Shown: positions 33,815 through 43,705, numbered from the stretch's first letter. The stretch is 64,000 nucleotides of DNA from Noviherbaspirillum sp. UKPF54 (GCF_007874125.1 NZ_CP040128.1:2728001-2792000); one strand, 5' to 3'. Notes: generated by a model not told the origin, from the sequence alone. Made by a program: numbers and translations.

Positions 33815-36423
33815 TCTTCCTCCGTGCTGCCGTTTTCCTCTTCGACATCCGATTCGACGATACGCTGCAGACCGGACAGTTTCGTTCCGTCTTCCACCGC
33901 GATCAGGGTCACGCCCTGGGTGGCGCGGCCCATTTCGCGGATTTCCGATACGCGGGTGCGAATCAGGACGCCGCCGGTGGTAATCAGCATGATTTCATCG
34001 GTCGGCTCCACCAGGGTCGCGGCGACTACTTTGCCGTTGCGCTCGCTGGTCTGGATCGCGATCATGCCCTTGGTGCCGCGGCCATGGCGGGTGTACTCGG
34101 TGATCGGTGTGCGCTTGCCGAAACCGTTCTCGGTCGCAGTCAGTACCGTTTGCTGTTCGTTTTCCGCCACCAGCAAAGCAATCACTTGCTGGCCTTCCTC
34201 CAGGCTCATGCCGCGTACGCCGCGCGCGGTGCGGCCCATCGGACGCACGTCGTTCTCGTCGAAGCGCACCGCCTTGCCGGCATCCGAGAACAGCATCACG
34301 TCGTGCTTGCCGTCGGTGAGCGCGGCGCCGATCAGGTAGTCGCCTTCGTCGAGGTCGACCGCGATGATGCCGGCCTTGCGCGGATTGGAAAACTCGGTCA
34401 GCGGCGTCTTCTTCACGGTGCCGAGCGACGTTGCCATGAACACGTAATGGTCTTCCGGGAAGCTGCGGTTTTCGCCGGACAGCGGCAGTACCACGGTGAT
34501 CTTCTCGCCTTCCTGCAGCGGGAACATGTTGACGATCGGCTTGCCGCGCGAATTGCGCGAGCCTTGCGGCACTTCCCACACCTTCAGCCAGTACATGCGG
34601 CCGCGGTTCGAGAAGCACAGGATGTAGTCGTGCGTGTTGGCGATGAAGAGCTGGTCGATCCAGTCGTCTTCCTTGGTCGCCATCGCCTGCTTGCCGCGCC
34701 CGCCGCGCTTCTGCGCGCGGTATTCGGATACCGGCTGCGACTTCATGTAGCCGGAATGCGACAAGGTCACCACCATGTCCTGCGGCGCGATCAGGTCTTC
34801 GGTGCCGAGGTCGGTCGGATTCAGTTCGATGGTCGAGCGGCGGCCATCCTTGTTGGCGTCGCCGTATTCGTTCTTGGCGGCGGCCAGCTCGTCGGAGATG
34901 ATCGCCGTCACGCGTTCGGGACGTGCCAGGATATCCAGCAGGTCGGCGATCTGCGCCATCACTTCCTTGTATTCGTTGACGATCTTGTCCTGTTCCAGGC
35001 CGGTCAGGCGCTGCAGGCGCATCTGCAGGATTTCCTGCGCCTGCTCGTCGGACAGCTTGTACAGGCCGTCGCTCTGGATGCCGTAATGCTTGGGCAGGTT
35101 CTCAGGACGGAATGCGTCGATGCCCCCCGCGTTCTCGGCGCCGGTACGCGCCAGCATTTCGCGCACCAGCGAGGAATCCCAGGCGCGCGCCATCAATTCC
35201 GATTTCGCGATCGGCGGCGTCGGCGCGGCCTTGATGATGGCGATGAAGTCGTCGATATTGGCCAATGCCACCGCCAAGCCTTCCAGCACGTGGCCGCGCT
35301 CGCGCGCCTTGCGCAACTCGAACACGGTGCGGCGCGTGACGACTTCGCGGCGGTGCGACAGGAAGCATTCCAGCATCTGCTTCAGGTTCAGCAGCTTGGG
35401 CTGGCCGTCGACCAGCGCCACCATGTTCATGCCGAACGTGTCCTGCAGTTGCGTCTGCTTGTACAAGTTGTTGAGCACAACGTCGGGCACTTCGCCGCGC
35501 TTCAGTTCGATCACGACGCGCATGCCGGACTTGTCGGATTCGTCGCGGATGTCGGAAATGCCTTCCAGCTTCTTGTCGCGCACCAGCTCGGCGATACGCT
35601 CGAGCAGCGACTTCTTGTTCACCTGGTAGGGCAACTCGTCGACGATGATCGCGGTGCGCCCTTCGCGGCCGAATTCCTCGAAATGCGTCTTGGCGCGCAT
35701 CACGACGCGCCCGCGCCCGGTGCGGTAGCCGTCGCGTACGCCGGACACGCCGTAGATGATGCCGGCCGTCGGAAAATCGGGCGCGGGAATAATCTCGATC
35801 AGTTCATCGACCGTGCATTCCGGAGCGCGCAGCACATGCAGCGCGCCGTCGATGACCTCGGCGATATTGTGCGGCGGGATATTGGTCGCCATACCCACCG
35901 CGATGCCCGACGAGCCGTTGATCAGCAGGTTCGGAATACGGGTCGGAAGAACGGATGGTTCCTTTTCCTTGCCGTCGTAGTTCGGCACGAAGTCGACCGT
36001 CTCCTTCTCGATATCGGCAAGGATTTCGCTGGCGATCTTATCCAGTCGGCACTCGGTGTAACGCATGGCTGCCGCATTATCGCCATCGATCGAACCAAAA
36101 TTACCCTGGCCGTCGACCAGCGTGTAGCGCAGCGAAAAATCCTGCGCCATGCGCACCAGCGTGTCGTAAATCGCCTGGTCGCCGTGCGGGTGATATTTAC
36201 CCATCACTTCACCGACGACACGTGCGCACTTCACGTACGGACGATTCCAGACATTGTTCGTCTCGTGCATCGCATAGAGCACGCGGCGATGCACCGGCTT
36301 CAGGCCGTCGCGCACGTCCGGGAGAGCACGGCCCACGATCACGCTCATCGCGTAATCGAGGTAGCTCTTGCGCATCTCTTCTTCGAGGGAAATCGGGATT
36401 GTCTCTTTGGCGAATTGATCCAT
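33811..36423 (-). CDS. gyrA: DNA gyrase subunit A
   Basis: This 870-residue subunit numbers exactly like E. coli GyrA through the active site. The catalytic Tyr122 is in [10 protein letters not shown]. The quinolone region reads [19 protein letters not shown], so residue 83 is Gln instead of Ser/Thr, and Asp87 is kept. The beta-pinwheel C-terminal domain has the GyrA-box-like motif [11 protein letters not shown], and the tail is acidic. It is the first gene of the leftward run. Confidence 0.96.
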   Translation of the reverse strand: MDQFAKETIPISLEEEMRKSYLDYAMSVIVGRALPDVRDGLKPVHRRVLYAMHETNNVWNRPYVKCARVVGEVMGKYHPHGDQAIYDTLVRMAQDFSLRYTLVDGQGNFGSIDGDNAAAMRYTECRLDKIASEILADIEKETVDFVPNYDGKEKEPSVLPTRIPNLLINGSSGIAVGMATNIPPHNIAEVIDGALHVLRAPECTVDELIEIIPAPDFPTAGIIYGVSGVRDGYRTGRGRVVMRAKTHFEEFGREGRTAIIVDELPYQVNKKSLLERIAELVRDKKLEGISDIRDESDKSGMRVVIELKRGEVPDVVLNNLYKQTQLQDTFGMNMVALVDGQPKLLNLKQMLECFLSHRREVVTRRTVFELRKARERGHVLEGLAVALANIDDFIAIIKAAPTPPIAKSELMARAWDSSLVREMLARTGAENAGGIDAFRPENLPKHYGIQSDGLYKLSDEQAQEILQMRLQRLTGLEQDKIVNEYKEVMAQIADLLDILARPERVTAIISDELAAAKNEYGDANKDGRRSTIELNPTDLGTEDLIAPQDMVVTLSHSGYMKSQPVSEYRAQKRGGRGKQAMATKEDDWIDQLFIANTHDYILCFSNRGRMYWLKVWEVPQGSRNSRGKPIVNMFPLQEGEKITVVLPLSGENRSFPEDHYVFMATSLGTVKKTPLTEFSNPRKAGIIAVDLDEGDYLIGAALTDGKHDVMLFSDAGKAVRFDENDVRPMGRTARGVRGMSLEEGQQVIALLVAENEQQTVLTATENGFGKRTPITEYTRHGRGTKGMIAIQTSERNGKVVAATLVEPTDEIMLITTGGVLIRTRVSEIREMGRATQGVTLIAVEDGTKLSGLQRIVESDVEEENGSTEEE

Positions 36424-36660
36424 TGGCGGGTCGGCTTATCTGTGCTGAAGTTGGCAGAATTTCGTGGCGTCGAGGCTGCAGATGAATGCAGGACACCAAA
36501 CATTGGATTTTAGCATGCCGCCCAAGGCATCAAGCCGCCACCCGCGCCGCCAGCAGAACGAACGCATTCCAAGGCTCTGCCCGGAAAAATGTGTTCAAAT
36601 CAACCCTTACAAGAGGCACAATACTGTTCCTGCAAAAAATACCCGATCACAAATAAAACC

Positions 36661-37337
36661 ATGATCAAAACACTCGCACTCGGCCTCTCCCTTGGCGCCG
36701 CTGCAAGCGCATTTGCCCAAACTACGACCGACATCCAGGCAAATCCAACCAATAGCGCCTACCTGCAAGACGGCCGCGGCATAATCGCGCGCAGTCCGTT
36801 CGGACTGTGCTGGCGCACGGGAACGTGGACTCCGGCGGATGCCGTCGCCGGCTGCGATGGGGAACTGGTTCCCCCGTGGTTAAACCTACAGCACCCGCGA
36901 TTGCTGCCCCCGTGGCCGCACCACCTGTGGTAGCAGCACCAGCAGTCTCGAAGCGCTGCGATTTTACGGTGACGCTCGGCAGCGATCAGGCATTTATCTT
37001 TAACAAGGCCGTTTTAAGTAATACAGCCAAGAAACAAATTGACGATGAAGTTCTGGCACGATTTAGAAATTGCGCCAAGGTCGATCTCATCATGGTGACC
37101 GGCCATGCCGATCGCCTTGGTTCGCAACAATACAACCAGAAATTGTCGGAAAAGCGTGCCAATGCAGTGGCTGCCTACTTGAAGAGCAAAGGCGCGACAG
37201 CGGAAATCGACACGCTAGGCGCGGGCAAAACACAGCCCGTCAAATCCTGCGCCGACGCGCTTCCACGTGCCCGCCTGATAGCCTGTCTGGCACCAAATCG
37301 GCGCGTGACAATCGAAGTACGTGGAACATCCCGATAA
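36661..37337 (+). pseudogene. OmpA-like gene with frameshift
   Basis: The first frame (36661-36933) starts with a signal peptide (IKTLALGLSLGAAASAFAQ). It continues with NSAYLQDGRG and ADAVAGCDGEL, matching the intact paralogue downstream. After the C5 tract at 36871-36875 the homology moves to the frame ending at 37337, which has an OmpA-like peptidoglycan-binding domain (YNQKLSEKRANAVAAYLKSK, APNRRVTIEV). One extra C would restore a single reading frame of about 226 codons. It is either a pseudogene, a slippage-controlled gene or a sequencing error. Confidence 0.75.
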
Positions 37338-37623
37338 ACGTAAGCGCCAAGAGAACTAGCCTTCGCACGCAAAATTTTTTGGAAATGCCAGCTTTGTTGG
37401 CGGCACGTAGCGAAATCGCAACAGGAAATGAAAAACATATTGCCATTGATTTAGCAACAATCGTTGTAAATCAAGCCTATGGCAAAATGTTATTAGCTAA
37501 AGTGCATTGCAAGTGAACAACCTTATAAAAGAATAATCTAACCACGTGTGGTAATATCAGATTTGAATGTTGTTTATTTGTTGCGCAGTTTATCTGCGGA
37601 TATCTCCAACCAAGAGGAAAAAC
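37338..37623. promoter_or_regulatory. AT-rich leader of intact OmpA-like gene
   Basis: No gene is seen in these 286 bases. The second half is AT-rich with TATAAAA (37526 on), a CCACGTGTGG near-palindrome at about 37542 and an AGAGGAAAAAC Shine-Dalgarno right before ATG 37624. The promoter of the abundant OmpA-like protein should lie here. I cannot fix its -35/-10 with confidence. Confidence 0.35.
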
Positions 37624-38265
37624 ATGAATAAATTAGCAAAACTCATCTTTGCTGCGTCCGCAGTTGCTTCGTTTGCAGCATCCGCTCAGCAAGATATCAA
37701 GGCAAATACTCCCAACAGTGCATATCTTCAGGATTCCCGCGGCGTGGTCGTTCGTAGCCCGTTCGGCCCGTGCTGGCATACTGGTTACTATACCCCGGCT
37801 GATGCAGTCGGCGGCTGCGATGGGGAAATCGCCAAACCGGCTCCGGTGGCTGCTCCAGCTCCCGCACCGGCTCCCGCCCCCGCCCCGGCTCCGGCTCCTG
37901 CACCGGTTTCTGAAAAAGTTACTTTTGCAGCAGACGCCTTCTTTGACTTCGACAAGGCAGTCCTGAAGCCGGACGGCAAGGCTAAGCTGGACGATATGGT
38001 TTCCAAGCTGCAAGGCATGAATCTGGAAGTGATCATCGCCGTGGGCCACACCGACTCCATCGGTACCGATGCCTATAACCAGAAGCTGTCGATCCGCCGC
38101 GCTGAAGCGGTCAAGGCATACCTGGTATCCAAGGGCGTCGAAGCCAACCGCGTCTACACCGAAGGCAAAGGCGAGAAGCAGCCTGTAGCGTCCAACAAGA
38201 CCGCCGCTGGTCGTGCCAAGAACCGTCGCGTCGAAATCGAAGTGGTCGGCACCCGCACCAAGTAA
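37624..38265 (+). CDS. OmpA-like outer-membrane/peptidoglycan-binding protein
   Basis: This 213-residue protein has a signal peptide (KLAKLIFAASAVASFAASA). A short N-terminal region with two cysteines (RSPFGPCWHTG, GGCDGE) and a Pro/Ala hinge (about residues 76-100) follow. The C-terminal OmpA domain has KVTFAADAFFDFDKAVLKP, YNQKLSIRRAEAVKAYL and KNRRVEIEV. There is no eight-stranded barrel, so it is the short Burkholderiales type that tethers the envelope to peptidoglycan. An AGAGGA Shine-Dalgarno and a strong terminator flank it. Confidence 0.92.
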   Translation: MNKLAKLIFAASAVASFAASAQQDIKANTPNSAYLQDSRGVVVRSPFGPCWHTGYYTPADAVGGCDGEIAKPAPVAAPAPAPAPAPAPAPAPAPVSEKVTFAADAFFDFDKAVLKPDGKAKLDDMVSKLQGMNLEVIIAVGHTDSIGTDAYNQKLSIRRAEAVKAYLVSKGVEANRVYTEGKGEKQPVASNKTAAGRAKNRRVEIEVVGTRTK

Positions 38266-38283
38266 TCGACTTGCTCGATAAAC

Positions 38284-38309
38284 AACCCCGCTTCGGCGGG
38301 GTTTTTTTA
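38284..38309 (+). terminator. Strong terminator after OmpA-like gene
   Basis: CCCCGC (38286-38291) and GCGGGG (38296-38301) form a stem closed by a TTCG tetraloop and followed by seven T. It lies about 20 bases after the stop. Confidence 0.9.
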
Positions 38310-38386
38310 TGGCTACGTTTTTCCTGCACCGCTGATTCGCCATTAAATGGCTGCAGGCCCTCCCTATTCCCGCTATCATTTACCCT

Positions 38387-39082
38387 ATGAATGCCGATCC
38401 TCTAGAACTGCAAAAATTCAGCGATCTCGCCCACCGTTGGTGGGATCCCACGTCAGAATTCCGTCCATTGCATGAAATTAATCCGCTTCGTCTCGAATGG
38501 ATTAACGCACGCGCGCCCTTGGCAGGCAAGGTTGTGGCCGATATCGGCTGCGGCGGTGGCATCCTGGCCGAATCCATGGCAAAGAAGGGCGCGCAAGTAA
38601 CCGGCATCGACTTGTCCGAGAAAGCGTTGAAAGTCGCCGACCTGCACAGCCTGGAATCGGGTGTGCAAGTGCGTTATGAAATGATCTCTGCCGAAGCGCT
38701 GGCGGCGCGCGAACCGGGACGCTACGATGTCGTGACCTGCATGGAAATGCTGGAACACGTTCCCGATCCGGCTGCCGTCGTGCAAGCCTGTGCAACGCTG
38801 GTCAAGCCAGGCGGCCATGTATTTTTCTCGACCATTAACCGCAATCCAAAGGCCTATTTGTTTGCAGTTATTGGCGCCGAGTACCTGCTGCGCATGCTTC
38901 CCAAGGGAACGCATGACTATGGTAAGTTCATCACTCCGGCAGAGCTGGCGCAGTTCGCCCGCGGGGCCGGCCTGAACGTCGACAGCCTGAAAGGCATGAC
39001 CTACAATCCATTGACCAAGATATATTCGCTCAATCAGGATACCGATGTGAATTATCTGGTGGCCTGTTCCCGCACAGCATAA
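38387..39082 (+). CDS. ubiG: Ubiquinone biosynthesis O-methyltransferase
   Basis: This 231-residue SAM-dependent enzyme performs both O-methylations of ubiquinone synthesis. It starts with the family segment [26 protein letters not shown]. The SAM motif is [16 protein letters not shown], and [13 protein letters not shown] is motif post-I. The gene pair ubiG-gph is common in this group. Confidence 0.95.
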   Translation: MNADPLELQKFSDLAHRWWDPTSEFRPLHEINPLRLEWINARAPLAGKVVADIGCGGGILAESMAKKGAQVTGIDLSEKALKVADLHSLESGVQVRYEMISAEALAAREPGRYDVVTCMEMLEHVPDPAAVVQACATLVKPGGHVFFSTINRNPKAYLFAVIGAEYLLRMLPKGTHDYGKFITPAELAQFARGAGLNVDSLKGMTYNPLTKIYSLNQDTDVNYLVACSRTA

Positions 39083-39145
39083 CCTCTTTCGATCAGGCGG
39101 GTCGGCATATGGCATGCGTCCCGCCCGGTCCGCACGAACTTCAAC

Positions 39146-39856
39146 ATGCACCTGACCGTACCCCGCGCCATCCTGTTTGATCTCGATGGCACGCTGGCCG
39201 ACACGGCCCCCGATCTTGCCGGCGCCATCAACAAGGTCCGTACCGATCGCGGACTGGCTCCAACCCCCTATGAGCAGTTACGCCCGGTCGCGTCCGCCGG
39301 TGCGCGCGGCCTGATCGGCGCCGCTTTCGGCTTGCTGCCGGAAGACGAGGGATATGACGATCTGCGCACTGCCTTCCTGGTTAATTACGAGGCAGCAATC
39401 GCGGTTGAAAGCCGTTTATTTGACGGCATTGCCCCCTTGGTAAAGGGCCTGCAGGACCATGATTTATCCTGGGGCATCGTCACCAACAAGGCGGCACGCT
39501 TTACCGACAGGCTGGTGCCGCTGATCGGCTTGCAGGACGCGCGCTGCGTCGTGTCGGGCGATACGACGCCTCACTCGAAGCCTCACCCCGCACCACTCCT
39601 CGAAGCGGCAAGCCGGCTTGCCCTTGCGCCAAACGCATGCTGGTATGTCGGGGACGACTTGCGTGACATCCAGGCAGGCCGTGCCGCAGGCATGGTGACG
39701 ATTGCCGCGGGCTGGGGCTATTGCGGCAATATCGAGCCCGCATCCTGGGGCGCCGATGTGCTCGCCGCCACGCCACTTGATTTACTCGACCTGGTCAGCT
39801 CCACTCTCGTGAAGTCGCGCGATCCCGTCCAGCCGTCTGTCTGTGACAAGAACTGA
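39146..39856 (+). CDS. gph: Phosphoglycolate phosphatase
   Basis: This 236-residue HAD phosphatase starts AILFDLDGTLADTAPDLAGAI (motif I, two Asp). Motif II lies in GIVTNKAARFTD, and motif IV in YVGDDLRDIQAGRAAGM. Gph recycles 2-phosphoglycolate; a MupP-like role in peptidoglycan recycling is an alternative for ubiG-linked copies. Confidence 0.88.
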   Translation: MHLTVPRAILFDLDGTLADTAPDLAGAINKVRTDRGLAPTPYEQLRPVASAGARGLIGAAFGLLPEDEGYDDLRTAFLVNYEAAIAVESRLFDGIAPLVKGLQDHDLSWGIVTNKAARFTDRLVPLIGLQDARCVVSGDTTPHSKPHPAPLLEAASRLALAPNACWYVGDDLRDIQAGRAAGMVTIAAGWGYCGNIEPASWGADVLAATPLDLLDLVSSTLVKSRDPVQPSVCDKN

Positions 39857-39863
39857 TCTGTTT

Positions 39864-39918
39864 TGAGAACGACCTGGTTTTTGGTTCAAGACCAGTACAC
39901 CGTATCACCCCGTTCTCA
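39864..39918. terminator. Structured element between convergent genes
   Basis: TGAGAACG (39864-39871) pairs perfectly with CGTTCTCA (39911-39918), with an inner hairpin TGGT (39882-39885) with ACCA (39891-39894). It follows gph by eight bases and lies 72 bases past the end of the convergent peptidase gene. No long T run is attached, so it could be a terminator without a U-tail or a small structured RNA. Confidence 0.4.
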
Positions 39919-39990
39919 GACGTGCCGAAAACCGCCTTTCTTTCCATGAGAAAGTAGTTTTTTGTTCTTGGTCGCCCCACTAAAACAGCG

Positions 39991-40965
39991 TCATTTCGAA
40001 GCGCGTTTCCGTTGTGCCGCATCGATCGATTGCAACGTCGCATATGCAGCGTCGCGCCAGGGGCCGCCCAATGCGACGGCTTTTTCGGCCGCAAGCCGTG
40101 CCTGGTCGAATTGCCCGAGCTCCGACAATACGGTCGCCAGATTGTTGAAGGCAGCGGCGCTTTCGGGATGCTGTTCAGTCGCGCGGCGATATGCCGCTGC
40201 GGCGCCTGTGCGGTCGCCCGAGGCATAGGCCGTGTTCCCATATCCAAGCAGCAGCGTCAGGTTTTGCGGCCAGCGCCGCAGCGCCGTCGCGTAGGCTCGG
40301 TGGGCATGGGCTGCATTACCGCTCTTTTCCAGTGCGACCACGGCATCGACCACGCCAGCTTCCTCCGCCGTGGCAGGCAGGCGGTCCGGCGGCAAGGTCA
40401 CCATGCCCCAATATGCCCCTCTCGCCCAAGTGTGTTCGAACGTGGACATCGGCAAGACCAGGCGCTCCGTCGTACCCGATCTCAAGATAATTTCTTCCCG
40501 GCCAAGGTCATAGCCGATAACGACCGCATAATGCCAGAGAGGCGCCCATTGAAGACTCAAGTTTTGCAGGACGAGAACGGGGTTGCCGGCTGCGATTTCC
40601 GTCAGCAATGCATCCAGCCGCGGCGCAATCGTGACACTAAGCGCCCCATGACGGCGGCCGGCCGCCAGCATTTCGGGTTGCAGGCTGCCCTCGCGCTGCG
40701 GCACATAGACTTGTGCCACCAGCGCATCCGGGGAGGCGGAAAAACCGGCCGCATTGAGCGACATCGCAAGAGCTGCCGGACCGCATTGGTAGCGTTCCTG
40801 GGGATAGAACGGCGTCGCCGCCAATTCGGCCTGGCGCGGCAAACCCTGTGGTGCGCGCTGCAGCAAGGAGCGGGTTTGTGTTGCACAGCCGGCGAGCAGC
40901 AGCGCAAGAAGGAACAACACTACCGGCATGCATGACTGCCGGCAGTGTTTGCCACCGAGGCGCAC
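39991..40965 (-). CDS. PA2778-like C39-type cysteine peptidase lipoprotein with TPRs
   Basis: About 324 residues from a GTG start at 40965 (ATG 40929 is the alternative, but it would lose the basic n-region). The lipobox is LALLLAGC. A C39-like peptidase domain follows, with Cys in YQCGPAALAMSLNAAGF and His in LWHYAVVIGYD. The C-terminal part has TPR-like repeats (HAHRAYATALRRWPQN, GAAAAYRRATEQHPE). It matches the PA2778 family, which is encoded beside PA2779-type proteins as here. The substrate is unknown. Confidence 0.82.
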   Translation of the reverse strand: MRLGGKHCRQSCMPVVLFLLALLLAGCATQTRSLLQRAPQGLPRQAELAATPFYPQERYQCGPAALAMSLNAAGFSASPDALVAQVYVPQREGSLQPEMLAAGRRHGALSVTIAPRLDALLTEIAAGNPVLVLQNLSLQWAPLWHYAVVIGYDLGREEIILRSGTTERLVLPMSTFEHTWARGAYWGMVTLPPDRLPATAEEAGVVDAVVALEKSGNAAHAHRAYATALRRWPQNLTLLLGYGNTAYASGDRTGAAAAYRRATEQHPESAAAFNNLATVLSELGQFDQARLAAEKAVALGGPWRDAAYATLQSIDAAQRKRASK

Positions 40966-41358
40966 TTAGCGGTGGGAGCGCGTGAACGGGAAAACCTTCG
41001 TCAGGCCGAGAATGTCGGTAACCAGCAAGACGAAGAAAATCACCAGCAGAGCGCCGACGACATCGCCGCCCGCGGGCAGGCTGTCGATCTGGTGCGCCAG
41101 CGTCGCCGCTTCCTCGTCGGTCAGCGCCGCAACGCGTGCCTGCGCATCGGCCTTGTTGACCCCCATTTGCTCCAGCTGCGCCAACACTTCAGGACGATTG
41201 AGCGCGGCGGCGATTTTTGCCTGGTTCTGCTGCGCGGCACTGGCGGAGTGAATCTGTTCGGTGCCAATGATGGCTGCCTGGACAGTCTGGGTAAATCCGA
41301 CAGATCCGAAGGCGGTGAGCAGGATGTAGACGAACAAACGCTTCATTTTCTGAATCAT
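40966..41358 (-). CDS. PA2779-like small membrane protein
   Basis: About 130 residues from ATG 41358, which has GAGG eight bases ahead. It has a signal-like N-terminus (MKRLFVYILLTAFGSVGF), then a conserved helix with NRPEVLAQLEQMGVNKADAQARVAALTDEE. A C-terminal membrane helix (VVGALLVIFFVLLVTDILG) ends it. This is the PA2779 family. It ends right at the start of the PA2778-like peptidase, so the pair is surely one operon; it may be the peptidase's partner or substrate. Confidence 0.82.
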   Translation of the reverse strand: MIQKMKRLFVYILLTAFGSVGFTQTVQAAIIGTEQIHSASAAQQNQAKIAAALNRPEVLAQLEQMGVNKADAQARVAALTDEEAATLAHQIDSLPAGGDVVGALLVIFFVLLVTDILGLTKVFPFTRSHR

Positions 41359-41551
41359 GTTTTCCTCTTCGGTCATGTTGAAATTCAACTCCAAGCCCCA
41401 CGCTCTTAACTAGTCGTCGTTGCGCATGGAATCGTTCCGCCATTTCCCAGCCGCCAGTCAAGGCAGCGAAATGGCCTTAAATAATTATAAGTAAACTAAC
41501 GTCCGTGTCGATCCTAAGTTCACGCTAGATAGTAACCAGACGTAACAATAC

Positions 41552-41800
41552 CTATGGCCAAGGCATCGGATTGACATCCCTGTATTGCGCGGTACCGGCC
41601 GGAATGCCCGGCGCATCGTTTTCTCCCTCACCCAGCTTGGGGCCGACAATTTCGCTAATTTCGCGGCGCGCTTCGCTGAAATCCGATGGCAACAGCGGGA
41701 ATTCCTTCTTCGGCCAGTTGGCGATGGCCCATTTCGTGAATTCCTCGAACCGTTGCGTCAATTCCGATGCATAGCGGTCGCATTCTTCCTTGCTTGCCAT
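41552..41800 (-). CDS. Small hypothetical protein
   Basis: About 82 residues from ATG 41800, with AGGA six bases ahead. The sequence has ECDRYASELTQRFEEFTKWAIANWP, a helical start, and an acidic middle. No family is recognised and no membrane segment is seen. It resembles the small conserved orphans of Burkholderiales that are often stress-related, but this is only an impression. It heads the same way as the next small gene upstream. Confidence 0.6.
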   Translation of the reverse strand: MASKEECDRYASELTQRFEEFTKWAIANWPKKEFPLLPSDFSEARREISEIVGPKLGEGENDAPGIPAGTAQYRDVNPMPWP

Positions 41801-41857
41801 AGTCATTCCTGTTTGCTGAGGTGATGATCGAACATGCAATGCACTTAGACGGCATGT

Positions 41858-42037
41858 TCAAGACTTGTGCTCGACCTTATCGGGATCAGGCTTGATTTCC
41901 TCTATCCTGCTCGCGTCATCCGGCAATACGTCCGACGGCAATCCGATATCGTCAATCCCGATCGCGTTGTCTTTCGTCCGTGCGACGCGCAAGTCTGCGC
42001 TGCCTGATTCGACATACTGCTTTTGTTCGTTGTTCAT
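41858..42037 (-). CDS. Small acidic hypothetical protein
   Basis: 59 residues from ATG 42037, with GGAG seven bases ahead. It is rich in Asp and Glu, with no predicted membrane part (KDNAIGIDDIGLPSDVLPDD). It is probably intrinsically disordered. The start site and position between other small orphan genes support it, but no family is recognised. Confidence 0.5.
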   Translation of the reverse strand: MNNEQKQYVESGSADLRVARTKDNAIGIDDIGLPSDVLPDDASRIEEIKPDPDKVEHKS

Positions 42038-42211
42038 GTCACGCTCCAAACAAATTTAGACGAAGTGCCAACAGCTTGGTTCGGTGCCAAAAAAACATGA
42101 CCCGCTGGTGCGCGTCAGAACTATCCCCGGGCCAAGCCATCTTAGTGTTTGAACATTAAGCGCCTGAAGACAAGGTGGCGCTTCCAGTCGCATTGAACAG
42201 GAGTAGCTTGC

Positions 42212-42583
42212 ATGGCACAGGATCCGAGGCATTTCACGAACGAAGCGGATATTGGCAGCGGCGAAAAATCGCCAGGGCAAGTCGATGTCGAAAACGACGT
42301 TCGGGCTGTGAAACCAACGCAACCAGGCACGCCAACCAATACGTCAGACGGCGACGGGCAAGCGGCGGACGGGCGTATATTGCGCAGCGGCACGCATCTC
42401 GCCCGCATCCTGGCAAAGCCTCAGCCAGACGGCAGTTTTGAAGCGCAAGTGTATGTCAGGCTGACGCGGGAGCCGGAAATCGCGGAAACCTATATCCCTG
42501 CCGGAATATATGCTTCGGAGGTCGAGGCTTGGGACGCAGCGGAAAATCGTGCGAGACGCGCTATCGAAGAACATGAATTCTGA
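42212..42583 (+). CDS. Hypothetical protein
   Basis: This 123-residue protein has a Gly/Asp/Pro-rich, likely disordered first half. The compact second half (about residues 55-123) contains GTHLARILAKPQPDGSFEA and ETYIPAGIYASEVEAWDAAE. It is not assigned to a named family. AGGAG lies upstream at 42198 or so. No signal peptide is seen. It is divergent from the two small leftward orphans. Confidence 0.6.
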   Translation: MAQDPRHFTNEADIGSGEKSPGQVDVENDVRAVKPTQPGTPTNTSDGDGQAADGRILRSGTHLARILAKPQPDGSFEAQVYVRLTREPEIAETYIPAGIYASEVEAWDAAENRARRAIEEHEF

Positions 42584-42692
42584 GCGCAGCAGCGCGCATC
42601 GCCCTGCCCCGCGCCTTATACCTCGTAGCGCGGCTGCGTTTGGAGCGTCAGCCAGAGGGTCGTTAAAATGTGACCTTTTGCTCTGACCTCCC

Positions 42693-43661
42693 ATGCCTAG
42701 CAACCGCGCCATTCGATCGACTGGTACATTCCGGAATAGAAGCCTTGCCCTTGCCCTGGCAGGCGCGGTGATCTGCTGCCTGTCAGGCTGCTTTACCGAC
42801 AAGGGCGCGCAAGAGCAGACGGCGCTGGCGGTCCGACTGGCCGACAAGGGCGTGACCGTATTTGCGGCGGGCGATGTCGCCGATTGCAGCAACGCCCCGG
42901 CGCAGCGCAGCGGCGCCGCCAAGACCGCAGCCTTGATCGCGCAGGGGCTCGGCAAGGACAAGAACGCCGCGGTGCTGATGCTGGGCGATGCAACCTATCC
43001 GGTCGGGCTTCAAGCCGAATTCACCAATTGCTACGAGCCGACGTGGGGCAGGTTCAAGCAGCAGACTTATCCAGCGCCCGGCAATCACGAGTATTACACG
43101 CCGCAGGCAACCGGCTATTACGGCTATTTCGGTGATGCCGCCGGCCCGGCGCGGCGCGGCTACTACAGCGTCGACATCGGCAGCTGGCATGTGATCTCTC
43201 TCAACAGCAATCTGAAGCCGGCCGCGCAACAGGCGCAACTGGAGTGGCTGAAGAACGATCTTGAACAGCATAAAACCCTCTGCACGCTAGCCTACTGGCA
43301 TCATCCGGTATTCAGTTCCGGCGGCCACGGCAGCAGCGAGCGCATGCTCGATGCATGGAAGATGCTGGTCGCTGCCGATGCCGACCTGGTCCTGGTCGGG
43401 CATGATCACGATTACGAGCGCTTCGCGCCGCAGGATGGCGACGGCAACCGGGATGACCGGCGCGGCATCCGGCAGTTCGTGGTCGGCACGGGCGGTGCGC
43501 ATCTGACGCCGTTTCGCTTTCGCAAATCGAATAGCGAGGTTAGCAACAACTTCACGTTCGGCGTGCTGAAGCTGAGCTTGAAGGAACTCGGTTATGAATG
43601 GGAATTCGTGCCGACTGCAGACGACGGTTTCCGGGATCGCGGCGCGGCGCTGTGCCACTGA
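42693..43661 (+). CDS. Metallophosphoesterase lipoprotein
   Basis: This 322-residue protein has a lipobox (AVICCLSGC) and then a calcineurin-like phosphoesterase domain. Its metal motifs are FAAGDVADCS, MLGDATYP, PGNHEYY, YWHHPVF and VLVGHDHDYERF. That order matches purple-acid-phosphatase-like enzymes. It is likely anchored in the periplasm, where it would release phosphate from esters. The substrate cannot be inferred. It precedes thpR by 44 bases. Confidence 0.88.
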   Translation: MPSNRAIRSTGTFRNRSLALALAGAVICCLSGCFTDKGAQEQTALAVRLADKGVTVFAAGDVADCSNAPAQRSGAAKTAALIAQGLGKDKNAAVLMLGDATYPVGLQAEFTNCYEPTWGRFKQQTYPAPGNHEYYTPQATGYYGYFGDAAGPARRGYYSVDIGSWHVISLNSNLKPAAQQAQLEWLKNDLEQHKTLCTLAYWHHPVFSSGGHGSSERMLDAWKMLVAADADLVLVGHDHDYERFAPQDGDGNRDDRRGIRQFVVGTGGAHLTPFRFRKSNSEVSNNFTFGVLKLSLKELGYEWEFVPTADDGFRDRGAALCH

Positions 43662-43705
43662 CATGCAAGCCTGAACGTCGGCGCCTCGATGGAGTCGGAA
43701 TCGAC

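Noticed and set aside
34084..36513. Open frame of about 809 codons opposite gyrA
   Set aside because: A shadow of gyrA with low-complexity His/Arg/Gln composition and no domain-like pattern.
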